Shown here: in pieces, positions 1-9,774 of the stretch
Numbering within the stretch: position 1 is the first letter of the stretch
Layout: each line of letters begins with the position of its first letter
Assembly (NCBI RefSeq): GCF_900116405.1
Contig: NZ_FPAQ01000013.1
Span: forward strand, 1 to 64,000
Reading direction: 5' to 3'
Source: Halomonas saccharevitans
Lineage (GTDB): Bacteria; Pseudomonadota; Gammaproteobacteria; Pseudomonadales; Halomonadaceae
Length of the DNA stretch: 64,000 nucleotides
Translations under genes and position numbers: made by a program
The notes under the pieces: generated by a model
Database searches by the model: none
Seen by the model: the letters and a program-made list of their open reading frames with translations, nothing else
What the model was told of the DNA's origin: nothing

Positions 1-454
1 CCTGCGAGGCAATGGGCAAGCCACACGGCAGCCGGGCCACGACATGACGGCAGTGTCCCAGTGCCTGCGGGTCAGGGAGCGTCGGGCCGGTAGGAGAACC
101 CCTGGCGGTCCTATGAGGCTCCCGCCCTCCGGGGCAGGGTGACCCTCGAGCGTAGAGCAGGGTAGCTCCGCGACGAAGTGATGACAGGTCGGTACCCAAC
201 CCACGAATACCAGAGAGATCCACCGTCGCTGATAGCCCCTCGCTTCCTGACCCGTAGGCATTGAGGACAACCGCATGCACTGAAGAGACAACCGAGCCCT
301 TGACAGGTCAATCCATACCAGGACCTCCTCTTCGCCCTATCCCCGGCGCCTCTCGTATCGGATAAAACCGCGACTCCCTTTTTAAGGTCAGGTATCGATA
401 CGCCACCGGCGCCCTGGGGCGCCGGTGGGATGGTGCTGGAGGGGACGACGAGGC
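1..454. other. Gene-free, fold-rich stretch downstream of aspS; possible non-coding end of an insertion sequence
   Basis: No convincing coding frame is visible here. The stretch from 1 to about 320 is dense in short inverted and direct repeats. An example is ACCCT at 141 answered by AGGGT about 17 bases later. It ends in a block reading ATTGACCTGTC on the minus strand near 305-315. Many gammaproteobacteria carry yebC-ruvC just after aspS, so a long structured non-coding block here suggests an insertion. Long non-coding ends that encode a structured RNA are known for IS110/IS1111 elements. No transposase lies inside the window, so the assignment is a guess. Positions 320-454 hold only the aspS hairpin. 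Confidence 0.3.
403..428 (-). terminator. Hairpin downstream of aspS
   Basis: CCACCGGCGCC and GGCGCCGGTGG form an 11-bp perfect stem around a four-base loop, 27 bases past the aspS stop codon. No run of T follows on the minus strand, so termination would be imperfect or the hairpin may mainly protect the 3' end. Confidence 0.5.
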
Positions 455-2236
<1,782 letters not shown>

Positions 2237-2286
2237 GTCGTATCCTGTTCCGTTGCGTGAAGTGGTGAAAAGGCAGCGTGGACGGC

Positions 2287-2547
2287 TCAGGCGAGCGTTC
2301 CGTCCTTGCCGGATGTCGCGGCGGTCTTCGCGCCCTCGCTGCCGCCGGCCAGGTTTTTCTTGCTGCCGGTCTTGAAATCGGTCTCATACCAGCCGCCGCC
2401 GGCCAGACGGAACCCCGCCGCGGAGATCAGGCGGTTGAGCTCGGCTGCCTCGCAGGACGGGCAGTCCGTCAGCGGCGCGGCGCTGATCTTCTGCAGCTTC
2501 TCCAGGCGGTGGCCGCAGGCCTTGCACTCGTATTCGTAGATGGGCAT
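2287..2547 (-). CDS. FmdB-family zinc ribbon protein
   Basis: Small 86-residue protein beginning [13 protein letters not shown], the hallmark of the FmdB/CxxC-CxxC regulatory-protein family. The two zinc-binding pairs are CKAC near residues 8-11 and CPSC near 29-32. The C-terminal half is a low-complexity Gly/Ala/Lys tail. A GGGAG ribosome-binding site lies upstream of the ATG at 2547; a longer in-frame extension has no such site and was rejected. It lies directly upstream of aspS in the same direction, an arrangement common in proteobacteria. The molecular role of the family is poorly defined; it may bind nucleic acid. Confidence 0.85.
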   Translation of the reverse strand: MPIYEYECKACGHRLEKLQKISAAPLTDCPSCEAAELNRLISAAGFRLAGGGWYETDFKTGSKKNLAGGSEGAKTAATSGKDGTLA

Positions 2548-2757
2548 GGTTTGCTCACTCCCGAAATCTGTCATGTCCCATGGGCAAGCGCGTGCCGGGC
2601 ATTCGCCGGGGCGCGCGGGTGCGGTACGATATAGGGCCGGCCCGCGGATAATCCAAGCCTGCCTCGAAAGCCGGGTATTATAGCCTGCCGCCGCCTGCCA
2701 GGCCCAGCCCCGGCATGATTCAACCTCCGATGCGGCCGACTCGACAAGGACCTCCCT

Positions 2758-3693
2758 ATGAAAGCCGTCATTCTCGACGCCGCAAGCCTCGGGCCAGGCA
2801 TCGACCTGACCCCGATCCGAGCGCATCTCGACGCCCTGGATGTGCATGAATACAGCGCCCGCGAGCAGGTCGTCGAGCGGCTGGCCGGCGCCGAGGTGGC
2901 CATCGTCAACAAGGTGGTGCTCGACGGCGACGCCCTGGCGGCGCTGCCCGAGCTAAAGCTGATCTGCGTGCTGGCCACCGGCACCAACAATATCGACATG
3001 GCCGCCGCCGAACGCCTGGGCATCGCCGTGCGCAACGTCACCGCCTACGGCACCGCCAGCGTGGCCCAGCACACCCTGATGCTGATGCTCGCCCTGGCCA
3101 CCCGCCTGCCCCGCTATCAGCGGGACGTGGCCGAGGGCCAGTGGGGCGAGAGCCCCTTCTTCTGCCTGATGGATCACACCACCCTGCAACTGGAGGGCAA
3201 GCGGCTGGTGATCGTCGGCCAGGGGGAGCTGGGCTCCAAGGTGGCGCGCCTCGCCCAGGCCTTCGGCATGCACGTCGACTTCGCGGCCCGTCCCGGCAAC
3301 GAGGCTCACGACAGCCGGCAGAGCCTTGTCGAGCTGGCCCCCGTGGCGGACGCGATCAGCCTGCACTGTCCGCTCACCGAGGCCACCCGTCACCTGGTCG
3401 ACGCCGACCTGCTGGCGACCCTGAAGCCCGGCGCACTGCTGATCAACTGCGCCCGGGGCGGCATCATCGACGAAGCGGCGGCACTGGCGGCGCTGCGCGA
3501 CCATCGCCTCGGCGGGCTGGCGGTCGACGTGCTGCCGACGGAGCCGCCCCGCGACGGTCATCCGCTGCTCGACGCCCTGAACGAGCCGCTCAACCTGATC
3601 GTCACCCCCCACAATGCCTGGATCACCCCCGAGGCTCGCCAGCGCATCGTGGCCCTGACCGCCGACAACCTGCGCCACTGGCTGGCCGACTGA
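2758..3693 (+). CDS. D-2-hydroxyacid dehydrogenase (glycerate/hydroxypyruvate reductase type)
   Basis: NAD(P)-dependent reductase of the D-isomer-specific 2-hydroxyacid dehydrogenase family, 311 residues. The nucleotide-binding fingerprint is VGQGELGSKVA in the middle of the protein. The catalytic triad is visible as Arg233 in NCARGG, Glu262 in LPTEPP and His285 in TPHNAW. The N-terminal pattern LICVLATGTNNID is like HprA glycerate dehydrogenase, so hydroxypyruvate or glyoxylate reduction is likely, but substrate cannot be fixed from sequence. The next gene begins 20 bp after the stop, so it is probably co-transcribed with the kinase and nucleoside hydrolase. Confidence 0.85.
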   Translation: MKAVILDAASLGPGIDLTPIRAHLDALDVHEYSAREQVVERLAGAEVAIVNKVVLDGDALAALPELKLICVLATGTNNIDMAAAERLGIAVRNVTAYGTASVAQHTLMLMLALATRLPRYQRDVAEGQWGESPFFCLMDHTTLQLEGKRLVIVGQGELGSKVARLAQAFGMHVDFAARPGNEAHDSRQSLVELAPVADAISLHCPLTEATRHLVDADLLATLKPGALLINCARGGIIDEAAALAALRDHRLGGLAVDVLPTEPPRDGHPLLDALNEPLNLIVTPHNAWITPEARQRIVALTADNLRHWLAD

Positions 3694-3712
3694 CTGATTG
3701 CAAGAGGACGAC

Positions 3713-4621
3713 ATGCTGCACAATTTCGGGTCCATCAACCTCGATCACTTCTATCGCGTATCCCATCTGGTGAGACCCGGCGAGACCCTGGCCAGCCGTG
3801 ACTACCGCGTCGGCCTCGGTGGCAAGGGCGCCAACCAGTCGCTGGCCATGGCCCGCGCCGGCGGCCGAGTCAGCCACTGGGGCCGCCTCAATCACCGCGA
3901 TGCCTGGGCCCGTTCGCTGCTCGGCGAGGCCGGCGTGGAGGTCGCCGGCATCGCGCTGGTCGACGCGCCCAGCGGCCATGCCGTCATCCAAGTCGACGAT
4001 CAGGGCGAGAACGCCATCATCCTGTTTCCCGGCGCCAACCACGGCTTCGATGTCGCCGACCTCGAGACGCGCCTCGACGCCACGCGCCCCGGCGACTGGC
4101 TGCTGGCCCAGAACGAGACCAACGCCCTGCCCGAGGTGCTGGAACACGCCGCCGAGCGTGGGCTCAAGGTCGCCTTCAACCCCGCGCCCATGGGAGCCGA
4201 GGTGCTGTCGCTTCCCCTGTCGGGGTGCACGCTGCTGTTCGTCAACCGCGGCGAGGCCGCCTGGCTCGCCGGCGTCGACGAGGATGCCGCCCCCGAGGCG
4301 CTGCTGGAGGGCCTGGCGCGCCGCCTGCCGGACACCGATACCGTGCTGACCCTGGGCGGTGACGGCGCCTGGTTCCAGGGCGGCGGTGAACGCCACTTCC
4401 AGCCGGCGCTGCCGGTGGCGCCGCGGGACACCACCGCGGCTGGCGATACCTTCATCGGCTACTACATGACGGCCCTGCAGGAGGGACAGACCGTCACCGA
4501 CTGCCTGCGGCTTGCCGCCACGGCCGCCGCCCTGGGCGTCCAGGTCGAGGGGGCCACCGAGAGCATTCCCCAGCGCGATGCGGTCGAGCGCGCCCTGAGC
4601 GACGGCTGCGTGGCACGCTGA
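3713..4621 (+). CDS. rbsK: Ribokinase-like PfkB-family sugar kinase
   Basis: PfkB-family kinase, 302 residues, likely phosphorylating ribose or a related sugar at the 5-position with ATP. The first PfkB signature GGKGAN is at residues 36-41. The second, TTAAGDTF, carries the catalytic base Asp245. The ATG at 3713 is chosen over one 15 bp upstream because AGAGGA sits at the right distance before it. The following gene encodes a nucleoside hydrolase, which frees ribose from nucleosides, so ribose salvage is the natural pathway. Another furanose substrate is possible. Confidence 0.8.
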   Translation: MLHNFGSINLDHFYRVSHLVRPGETLASRDYRVGLGGKGANQSLAMARAGGRVSHWGRLNHRDAWARSLLGEAGVEVAGIALVDAPSGHAVIQVDDQGENAIILFPGANHGFDVADLETRLDATRPGDWLLAQNETNALPEVLEHAAERGLKVAFNPAPMGAEVLSLPLSGCTLLFVNRGEAAWLAGVDEDAAPEALLEGLARRLPDTDTVLTLGGDGAWFQGGGERHFQPALPVAPRDTTAAGDTFIGYYMTALQEGQTVTDCLRLAATAAALGVQVEGATESIPQRDAVERALSDGCVAR

Positions 4622-4675
4622 TCCGTCCGCCCCGCCGCCAATGCCGCTGATGTCTTAAAGGAAAGGAGCCCCACC

Positions 4676-5617
4676 GTGACGCATCCGATCATCTTCGATA
4701 CCGACCCGGGCGTCGACGACGCCCAGGCCATCGCCATCGCCCTGCGCCATCCCGAGATCGAGCTGCTGGGCATGACCACCACCTACGGCAACGTCGATGT
4801 GGAGACGGCGACTCACAATGCCCTGCTGCTGGCGGAGCTTGCCGGGCGGGAGATCCCCGTCGCCCAGGGGGCGGCGGGGCCGATGGTCAAGGATCGCCAT
4901 CCGCCGCCGGCTCACATCCACGGCGCCAACGGCCTGGGCGACATCGCCCTGCCACCGGTCACGGGGCGGGCCGAGGGCGTGAGCGCCGCGCAGTTCATCG
5001 TCGACACCGTGATGGCTCGGCCCGGCGAGGTCACGCTGGTCGCCGTCGGTCCGGTGGGCAACCTGGCCGCCGCCCTGCAGCTCGACCCGGACATCATCGA
5101 CAAGGTGAAGCACGTGGTGATCATGGGGGGCTCGATCCGCGAGGGCGGCAACGTCAGCCCGGTGGCCGAGGCCAACATGTTCAACGACCCGGACGCCGCG
5201 GCCCGGGTGCTGACCGCCGGCTGGCCGCTGACGCTGGTCGGCCTGGACGTCACCCACCGCTGCGTGCTGACCGACGCCCACATGAGTCGCATCGAGGCGG
5301 GCCAGGGGGAACTCGGCAAGGTGCTGGCGGGAAGCTTCGCCTTCTACCGGGACTTCTACCGCGAGGCGCTGGGCATCGACGGCTGCTGCCCCCACGACAG
5401 CTGCGCCCTGGCCTGGCTGCTGCGCCCGGAGCTCTTCACCACGGCGCGTGGCCATCTGACCGTGGCCACCGACGGCGATGCCGAGGGCCAGACCATCTTC
5501 GCCCCCGCGGGGCGCGGCTTCATCGAGGCACGCTGGTCGCGCACGCCGCTGGTGGAGGTCTGCCTGGGTGTCGACGGCGCGGCTGTCAGCGACTGGATCG
5601 CCGACACCCTGGCCTGA
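4676..5617 (+). CDS. Nucleoside hydrolase (inosine-uridine preferring family)
   Basis: Ca2+-dependent N-ribohydrolase of 313 residues that cleaves nucleosides to base and ribose. The calcium and catalytic motif DTDPGVDDA is at residues 8-16, with the family Asp residues 8, 10, 14 and 15 in place. A second conserved region reads GPVGNLAAAL. Translation begins at a GTG at 4676 preceded by AAAGGAG. It forms the end of a run of three plus-strand genes with the kinase and dehydrogenase. Preference for purine or pyrimidine nucleosides is not clear from the sequence. Confidence 0.88.
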   Translation: MTHPIIFDTDPGVDDAQAIAIALRHPEIELLGMTTTYGNVDVETATHNALLLAELAGREIPVAQGAAGPMVKDRHPPPAHIHGANGLGDIALPPVTGRAEGVSAAQFIVDTVMARPGEVTLVAVGPVGNLAAALQLDPDIIDKVKHVVIMGGSIREGGNVSPVAEANMFNDPDAAARVLTAGWPLTLVGLDVTHRCVLTDAHMSRIEAGQGELGKVLAGSFAFYRDFYREALGIDGCCPHDSCALAWLLRPELFTTARGHLTVATDGDAEGQTIFAPAGRGFIEARWSRTPLVEVCLGVDGAAVSDWIADTLA

Positions 5618-5622
5618 GCGCC

Positions 5623-5646
5623 GCGCCCCGGCGGCCGCCGGGGCGC
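5623..5646. terminator. Hairpin between the nucleoside hydrolase and acylphosphatase genes
   Basis: GCGCCCCGG and CCGGGGCGC form a perfect 9-bp stem with loop CGGCCG, just after the nucleoside hydrolase stop and between two convergent genes. There is no T-run on either side, so it is a probable but not typical terminator. Confidence 0.5.
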
Positions 5647-5702
5647 CTAGTTCTGCTCCACCGGGCCCGCTCGCCCGTTATGGTCGTGAGGGAATGGCCG
5701 GC

Positions 5703-5975
5703 CTAGCCGGTGCGGAAGTCGTCCGGGACGTGCGTCTCGATCACCTCGAATTCCACGTGGGTGACCCGCGCCCCGTCCGGGCCCTTCCACAGCCACTCGG
5801 CGAGGCGCTTGACCGCCTCGCGCTCGCCGCACATCAGCACTTCCACTCGTCCATCCGGCAAGTTGAGCGCATGGCCGGTAATGCCGGCCTTGAGAGCCTG
5901 CTCCTGGGTCGCCCGGCGATACCACACCCCCTGCACCTTGCCGGTCACCAGCGCCTTCGCGCAGCACGTGTCCAT
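5703..5975 (-). CDS. acyP: Acylphosphatase
   Basis: Small 90-residue enzyme that hydrolyses acyl-phosphates. The family signature GKVQGVWYRR near residues 12-21 carries the catalytic Arg in the phosphate-binding loop. The second catalytic residue, Asn, is in the stretch GHALNLPDGRVEV. An AGGAG ribosome-binding site precedes the ATG. The gene is divergent from leucine dehydrogenase and convergent with the nucleoside hydrolase, so it is likely monocistronic. Confidence 0.92.
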   Translation of the reverse strand: MDTCCAKALVTGKVQGVWYRRATQEQALKAGITGHALNLPDGRVEVLMCGEREAVKRLAEWLWKGPDGARVTHVEFEVIETHVPDDFRTG

Positions 5976-6261
5976 GGCCGTCTCCTGATGATTGCGATGG
6001 GAATTTCCTCCTTTCTACCAGCCCGGCCGTCGTCGCGGCCAGTCCTCTGCGCTCTTCCCCGCATTCCCCCCTCGCCACCCCCCACCGTTACCGTCTCGTA
6101 GCCGGCTCGCCCACGCGCCTGACCACTTCCCGTACGAAGGCCGATGCCCTAGGCTTAGCGGTATCCCCGGACGCCTCACGGCCACAAGCCGACCGCGGCC
6201 GAGGATCGCCCTACCCGGGCAGACATCACCACAACAATCATCCTCACGAGGGAGACACGTC

Positions 6262-7308
6262 ATGCCGGTCTTCGACCACCCCGAATTCGATCATCACCAG
6301 CAGATCGTCTTCGGCAGCGACGAGGCGAGCGGCCTGCGCGCCATCATCGCCATCCACGACACCACCCGCGGCCCCGCCCTGGGCGGACTGCGTATCTTCC
6401 CCTACGAAAGCGACGCCGAGGCCCTCACCGATGTGCTGCGACTCTCCCGCGGCATGACCTACAAGTCGGCGCTGGCCGATCTGCCGCTGGGCGGCGGCAA
6501 GGCGGTGATCATCGCCGATCCCCGCCGGCACAAGACGCCTGAGCTGCTGCGCGCCATGGGTCGCCTGGTCGACTCCCTGAACGGCGCCTACATCACCGCC
6601 GAGGACTCGGGATCCGGCGAGGACGACATGCGCCTGATCGCCGAGGCCACTGAGCATGTGGGTGGCCTGCCCCGCCATGGGCAGGCCTCCGGTGATCCCT
6701 CGCCCTTCACGGCCTGGGGCGTGTTCAGTGCGCTGAAAAGCGCCGTGCGTCATCGCCTGGGGCGTGACGACCTGAGCGGCCTGCGCGTCGCCGTGCAGGG
6801 CGTCGGTCACGTCGGCGCCCACCTGGCTCGCCACCTGCACGCGGCGGGGGCTCGGCTGGTGCTGACCGACGTCGATACGGCGGCTCTTGCCCATCTCGCC
6901 GAGGAGCTCGGCGCCGAGACCGTGGCGCCGGAGGCGATCGCCGATGCCGAGGTCGATGTCTTCGCCCCCTGCGCCCTGGGCGCCGCTCTCTCCGCCGAGG
7001 TGGTCGAGCGCTTGCGGGCGACGGTGGTCTGCGGCGCCGCCAACAACCAGCTCGCTACCCCCGAGATGGCAAAGCGCCTGCAGGCCCGCGGGATTCTCTA
7101 CACCCCGGACTACGTGGCCAACGCCGGCGGAGTGATCGAGATCGCCTGGCAACGGCGCGACGACTATGCGCGCGAGGCCGTCATGGCCCATATCGAGGGC
7201 ATCGGCACCACCCTCGCCGAGATCTTCGCGCGGGCCGAGCGCGAGGGACAGAGTCCGGCCATCGTCGCCGACGACCTGGCCCGGGAGCGCTTCCGCCCCG
7301 CCGACTGA
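6262..7308 (+). CDS. Leucine dehydrogenase (Leu/Phe/Val dehydrogenase family)
   Basis: NAD+-dependent oxidative deaminase of branched-chain amino acids, 348 residues, giving the 2-oxo acids. Lys68 (in MTYKSA) and Lys80 (in PLGGGKAV) match the substrate-binding and catalytic lysines of leucine dehydrogenase at the same residue numbers. The C-terminal Rossmann domain begins with VQGVGHVGAHLA. The ATG at 6262 follows GAGGGA; open frame upstream of it lacks similarity and was excluded. A strong terminator follows at 7353, indicating a single-gene unit. Valine or phenylalanine could be alternative substrates. Confidence 0.88.
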   Translation: MPVFDHPEFDHHQQIVFGSDEASGLRAIIAIHDTTRGPALGGLRIFPYESDAEALTDVLRLSRGMTYKSALADLPLGGGKAVIIADPRRHKTPELLRAMGRLVDSLNGAYITAEDSGSGEDDMRLIAEATEHVGGLPRHGQASGDPSPFTAWGVFSALKSAVRHRLGRDDLSGLRVAVQGVGHVGAHLARHLHAAGARLVLTDVDTAALAHLAEELGAETVAPEAIADAEVDVFAPCALGAALSAEVVERLRATVVCGAANNQLATPEMAKRLQARGILYTPDYVANAGGVIEIAWQRRDDYAREAVMAHIEGIGTTLAEIFARAEREGQSPAIVADDLARERFRPAD

Positions 7309-7352
7309 GGCTCGAGGAACGCACCAGGACGGGGCCAGCACGTGGCCTAGCG

Positions 7353-7386
7353 CAGAAGGCCGGCGATTGCCGGCCTTCTGCTTTTG
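7353..7386 (+). terminator. Rho-independent terminator of leucine dehydrogenase
   Basis: CAGAAGGCCGGC and GCCGGCCTTCTG form a perfect 12-bp stem around GATT, followed by CTTTTG on the plus strand. It lies 44 bp after the stop codon and upstream of the convergent BrkB gene end. Confidence 0.85.
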
Positions 7387-7429
7387 TCTCCTGTTCGTCC
7401 GTCTTGGTGCGCTTTATCGATACTCTTCG

Positions 7430-8407
7430 TCAGGGCTCTTGACCAGCGCTCGTATCGGCGCCCTCGGGCTCGCCGAGCTCGTGTCGTTCGAGCAGCTCAT
7501 GGCGCACCAGCACCGCGGAATTGCGCGGCACCACGTTCTGCCCTCGGGCCAGCAGGTGGCACTTGGTGAAGGCGGCTCCGAACAGGAGGATCAGCGAGCT
7601 GTAGTAGACCCACAGCAGGATCATTACCACCGAGCCCGCCGCGCCGTAGGTGGAGGCCGTGGCCGTATAGGCCAGGTAGATGGCGATGCCCCAGCGGCCG
7701 ATGGCGAACAGCGCCGCGGTGACCACGGCGCCGACCAGCACGTCCTGCCAGCGCAGCACCACGTCCGGCAACACCTTGAAGATGGTAGCGAAGAGCGCGG
7801 CGATCACCGCCAGCGACACCAGGAACTCGGCGGCGCTGGTCAGCATGCCCACATAGGGCAAGAGGTCGTCCCCCGCCTGGAGCACGGCGCGCACCACTAC
7901 GCCGAGTACCAGCGAGACCAGCAGAATGAAGCCGATGGCCAGCACCACGGCCAGCGACAGCAGACGATTCTGGATGAACTTGAGCGCGCTGTTGCCGCTG
8001 GGGCGAGCGGTGACGCCCCACAGGGTGTTGAGCGAGAACTGCATCTGGGCGAAGACGGTGGTCGCACCGACCAGCAGCGCCCCGACGCCGAGCAGCGTCG
8101 GCAGCAGGCCGGATTCCTGAATCCTCGACTGGGCGACCGCCTGCTCGATGGCGGCGGCGGCGTCGTGGCCCATGGTGCTCTGCAGCTGGGCGACGATCTG
8201 GCCCTGGGCGGCCTCCTCGCCGAGCACCACGCCGATCACCGTGACCGCGATGATCATCGTGGGGGCCAGGGAAAAGAGCGTGTAGAAGGCCAGCGACCCG
8301 GCGTAGCTGAAGGCGTTGCGCTCCAGCCAGAGCCTCACGGCGCCCTGCACCACGTTCCACCAGAACTGCACCGCCTGGCGTATGCTCGTCACGTTTGGCT
8401 TTATCAC
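7430..8407 (-). CDS. YihY/BrkB-family inner membrane protein
   Basis: Polytopic membrane protein of about 325 residues. The N-terminal motif FSYAGSLAFYTLFSLAP is typical of the YihY/BrkB family once misnamed RNase BN. About six hydrophobic segments follow, ending with YGAAGSVVMILLWVYYSSLILLFG in parts. The GTG start at 8407 is preferred because GAGGAA lies just before it; an upstream ATG would push into the promoter of the divergent NadM gene. The function of the family is uncertain; transport or envelope roles have been proposed. Confidence 0.82.
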   Translation of the reverse strand: MIKPNVTSIRQAVQFWWNVVQGAVRLWLERNAFSYAGSLAFYTLFSLAPTMIIAVTVIGVVLGEEAAQGQIVAQLQSTMGHDAAAAIEQAVAQSRIQESGLLPTLLGVGALLVGATTVFAQMQFSLNTLWGVTARPSGNSALKFIQNRLLSLAVVLAIGFILLVSLVLGVVVRAVLQAGDDLLPYVGMLTSAAEFLVSLAVIAALFATIFKVLPDVVLRWQDVLVGAVVTAALFAIGRWGIAIYLAYTATASTYGAAGSVVMILLWVYYSSLILLFGAAFTKCHLLARGQNVVPRNSAVLVRHELLERHELGEPEGADTSAGQEP

Positions 8408-8550
8408 TGCGTTCCTCGTGCCTGTGTCGTTTGTTTCAGCATAACCGAATGGACACCGCCTCGCCGAGGCTCGCGGCGATTGCAGCGATACGCGGGGCTG
8501 ACCATAATGGCCCCGGCTCACGCCTTCCTCCTCTTCCGCCAGGAGCCTTC

Positions 8551-9639
8551 ATGACCGCACGACCGGACGACAGCGCTACCGAATTCGACTGTCTGGTGTT
8601 CATCGGCCGCTTCCAGCCGCCTCACCTGGGACACCTGGCGGTGATTCGAGAGGCGCTGCGCCAGGCGCGTCAGGTCATCGTGCTGGTGGGTTCCGCCTGG
8701 CAGGCGCGCTCGCTGCGCAATCCCTGGCGCTACGAGGAGCGGCTGCGCATGCTGCGCAGCGCCTTCGAGGAGGAGGAGAATGCTCGCCTGAAGGTCGTGC
8801 CGCTGCTCGACGCCCTCTACAACAACGACGTCTGGGTGCGCGACGTACAGCGCAAGGTGCGCGACATCGCAAGCCCCGAGCACGCGCGACTGCCGCGCAT
8901 CGGCCTGATCGGCGCCAGTCGCGGCCAGTCCAGCTACTACCTGGCGCTGTTTCCCCAGTGGGAGTCGGTGAGCGTGCCGCTGGTGGAGGGCATCTCGGCG
9001 AGCCGCATTCGCGACCGGCTGTTCCGCTCGGCGGCGTCGGCGGAGGACTACCTGAGCACCCACGCGGCCCACGACCTGCCCCCCGGCGTGGTGGCGCGGA
9101 TCCGCACCTTCCTCGAGGAAGCGACCTACGGCCAGCTGGTCGAGGAGCAGCACCTGCTGGATCAGTATCGCCAGGCCTGGGCCCAGGCCCCCTACCCGCC
9201 CATCTTCGTCACCGTCAATGCCGTGGTGGTGCAGTCCGGCCATGTGCTGTTGGTGAGGCGCACCGCCGCCCCGGGCAAGGGGCTCTATGCGCTGCCCGGC
9301 GGCTTCATCAGCCCCCATGAGCGGCTGATGGACGCCTGCCTGAGGGAGCTTCGCGAGCGGGTGCGATTGAAGGTGCCGGAGGCGGTACTCAAGGGCTCGC
9401 TACGCGGCCAGCGGCTCTTCGACGAGCCCCACCGCAGCTGGCGCGGCCGGACCCTGGCCGAGGCCTTCTACTTCGCGCTGCGCCCCGAGCAGCAGCTGCC
9501 CCAACTCAAGCCGGTCAAGGGCGGCGACCATGCCCGCTGGGTGCCGCTGGCCGACCTCGATCCCGAGAGCCTGTTCGAGGATCACTTCTTCATCATCCAG
9601 GACTTCCTGGGCCTGCCCGCCGACTTCGGCGGGCCGTGA
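8551..9639 (+). CDS. nadM: Bifunctional NMN adenylyltransferase / Nudix-domain protein
   Basis: Fusion of 362 residues. The N-terminal nucleotidyltransferase domain has the GRFQPPHLGH motif with His25 and His28, and ISASRIRDRLF as the second ATP-binding signature, so it should make NAD+ from NMN and ATP. The C-terminal half is a Nudix domain starting near residue 210, resembling the ADP-ribose pyrophosphatase part of NadM-Nudix fusions. Its Nudix box is altered at two key places: Arg270 replaces the last Glu, and Arg272 replaces the Gly. The start at 8551 has AGGAG upstream. NAD salvage is the expected role; ADP-ribose hydrolysis is doubtful. Confidence 0.82.
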   Translation: MTARPDDSATEFDCLVFIGRFQPPHLGHLAVIREALRQARQVIVLVGSAWQARSLRNPWRYEERLRMLRSAFEEEENARLKVVPLLDALYNNDVWVRDVQRKVRDIASPEHARLPRIGLIGASRGQSSYYLALFPQWESVSVPLVEGISASRIRDRLFRSAASAEDYLSTHAAHDLPPGVVARIRTFLEEATYGQLVEEQHLLDQYRQAWAQAPYPPIFVTVNAVVVQSGHVLLVRRTAAPGKGLYALPGGFISPHERLMDACLRELRERVRLKVPEAVLKGSLRGQRLFDEPHRSWRGRTLAEAFYFALRPEQQLPQLKPVKGGDHARWVPLADLDPESLFEDHFFIIQDFLGLPADFGGP

Positions 9640-9692
9640 TCACGGCAGTGCAGCAGAACCATGGGGGGCAGACCCCGAAGCCCCGAGCTTCT

Positions 9693-9774
9693 AAAAAGGC
9701 TGGAATTTCCGTGACGAGCGAAGAGTAGGTGGGGACGCCGAGCTATAGAGCGCAGTAGGAAATCCTGCCTTTTT
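9693..9774. repeat. Imperfect 18-bp inverted repeat at the 3' end of a LysR gene
   Basis: AAAAAGGCTGGAATTTCC at 9693-9710 faces AGGAAATCCTGCCTTTTT at 9757-9774, with a 46-bp spacer. On the minus strand the far arm ends in TTTTT, so it could terminate the LysR transcript. The form also resembles a small interspersed repeat. Confidence 0.45.

Noticed and set aside
111..311. A 66-codon minus-strand frame in the first gap
   Set aside because: No ribosome-binding site and no domain; the stretch looks like structured non-coding DNA.
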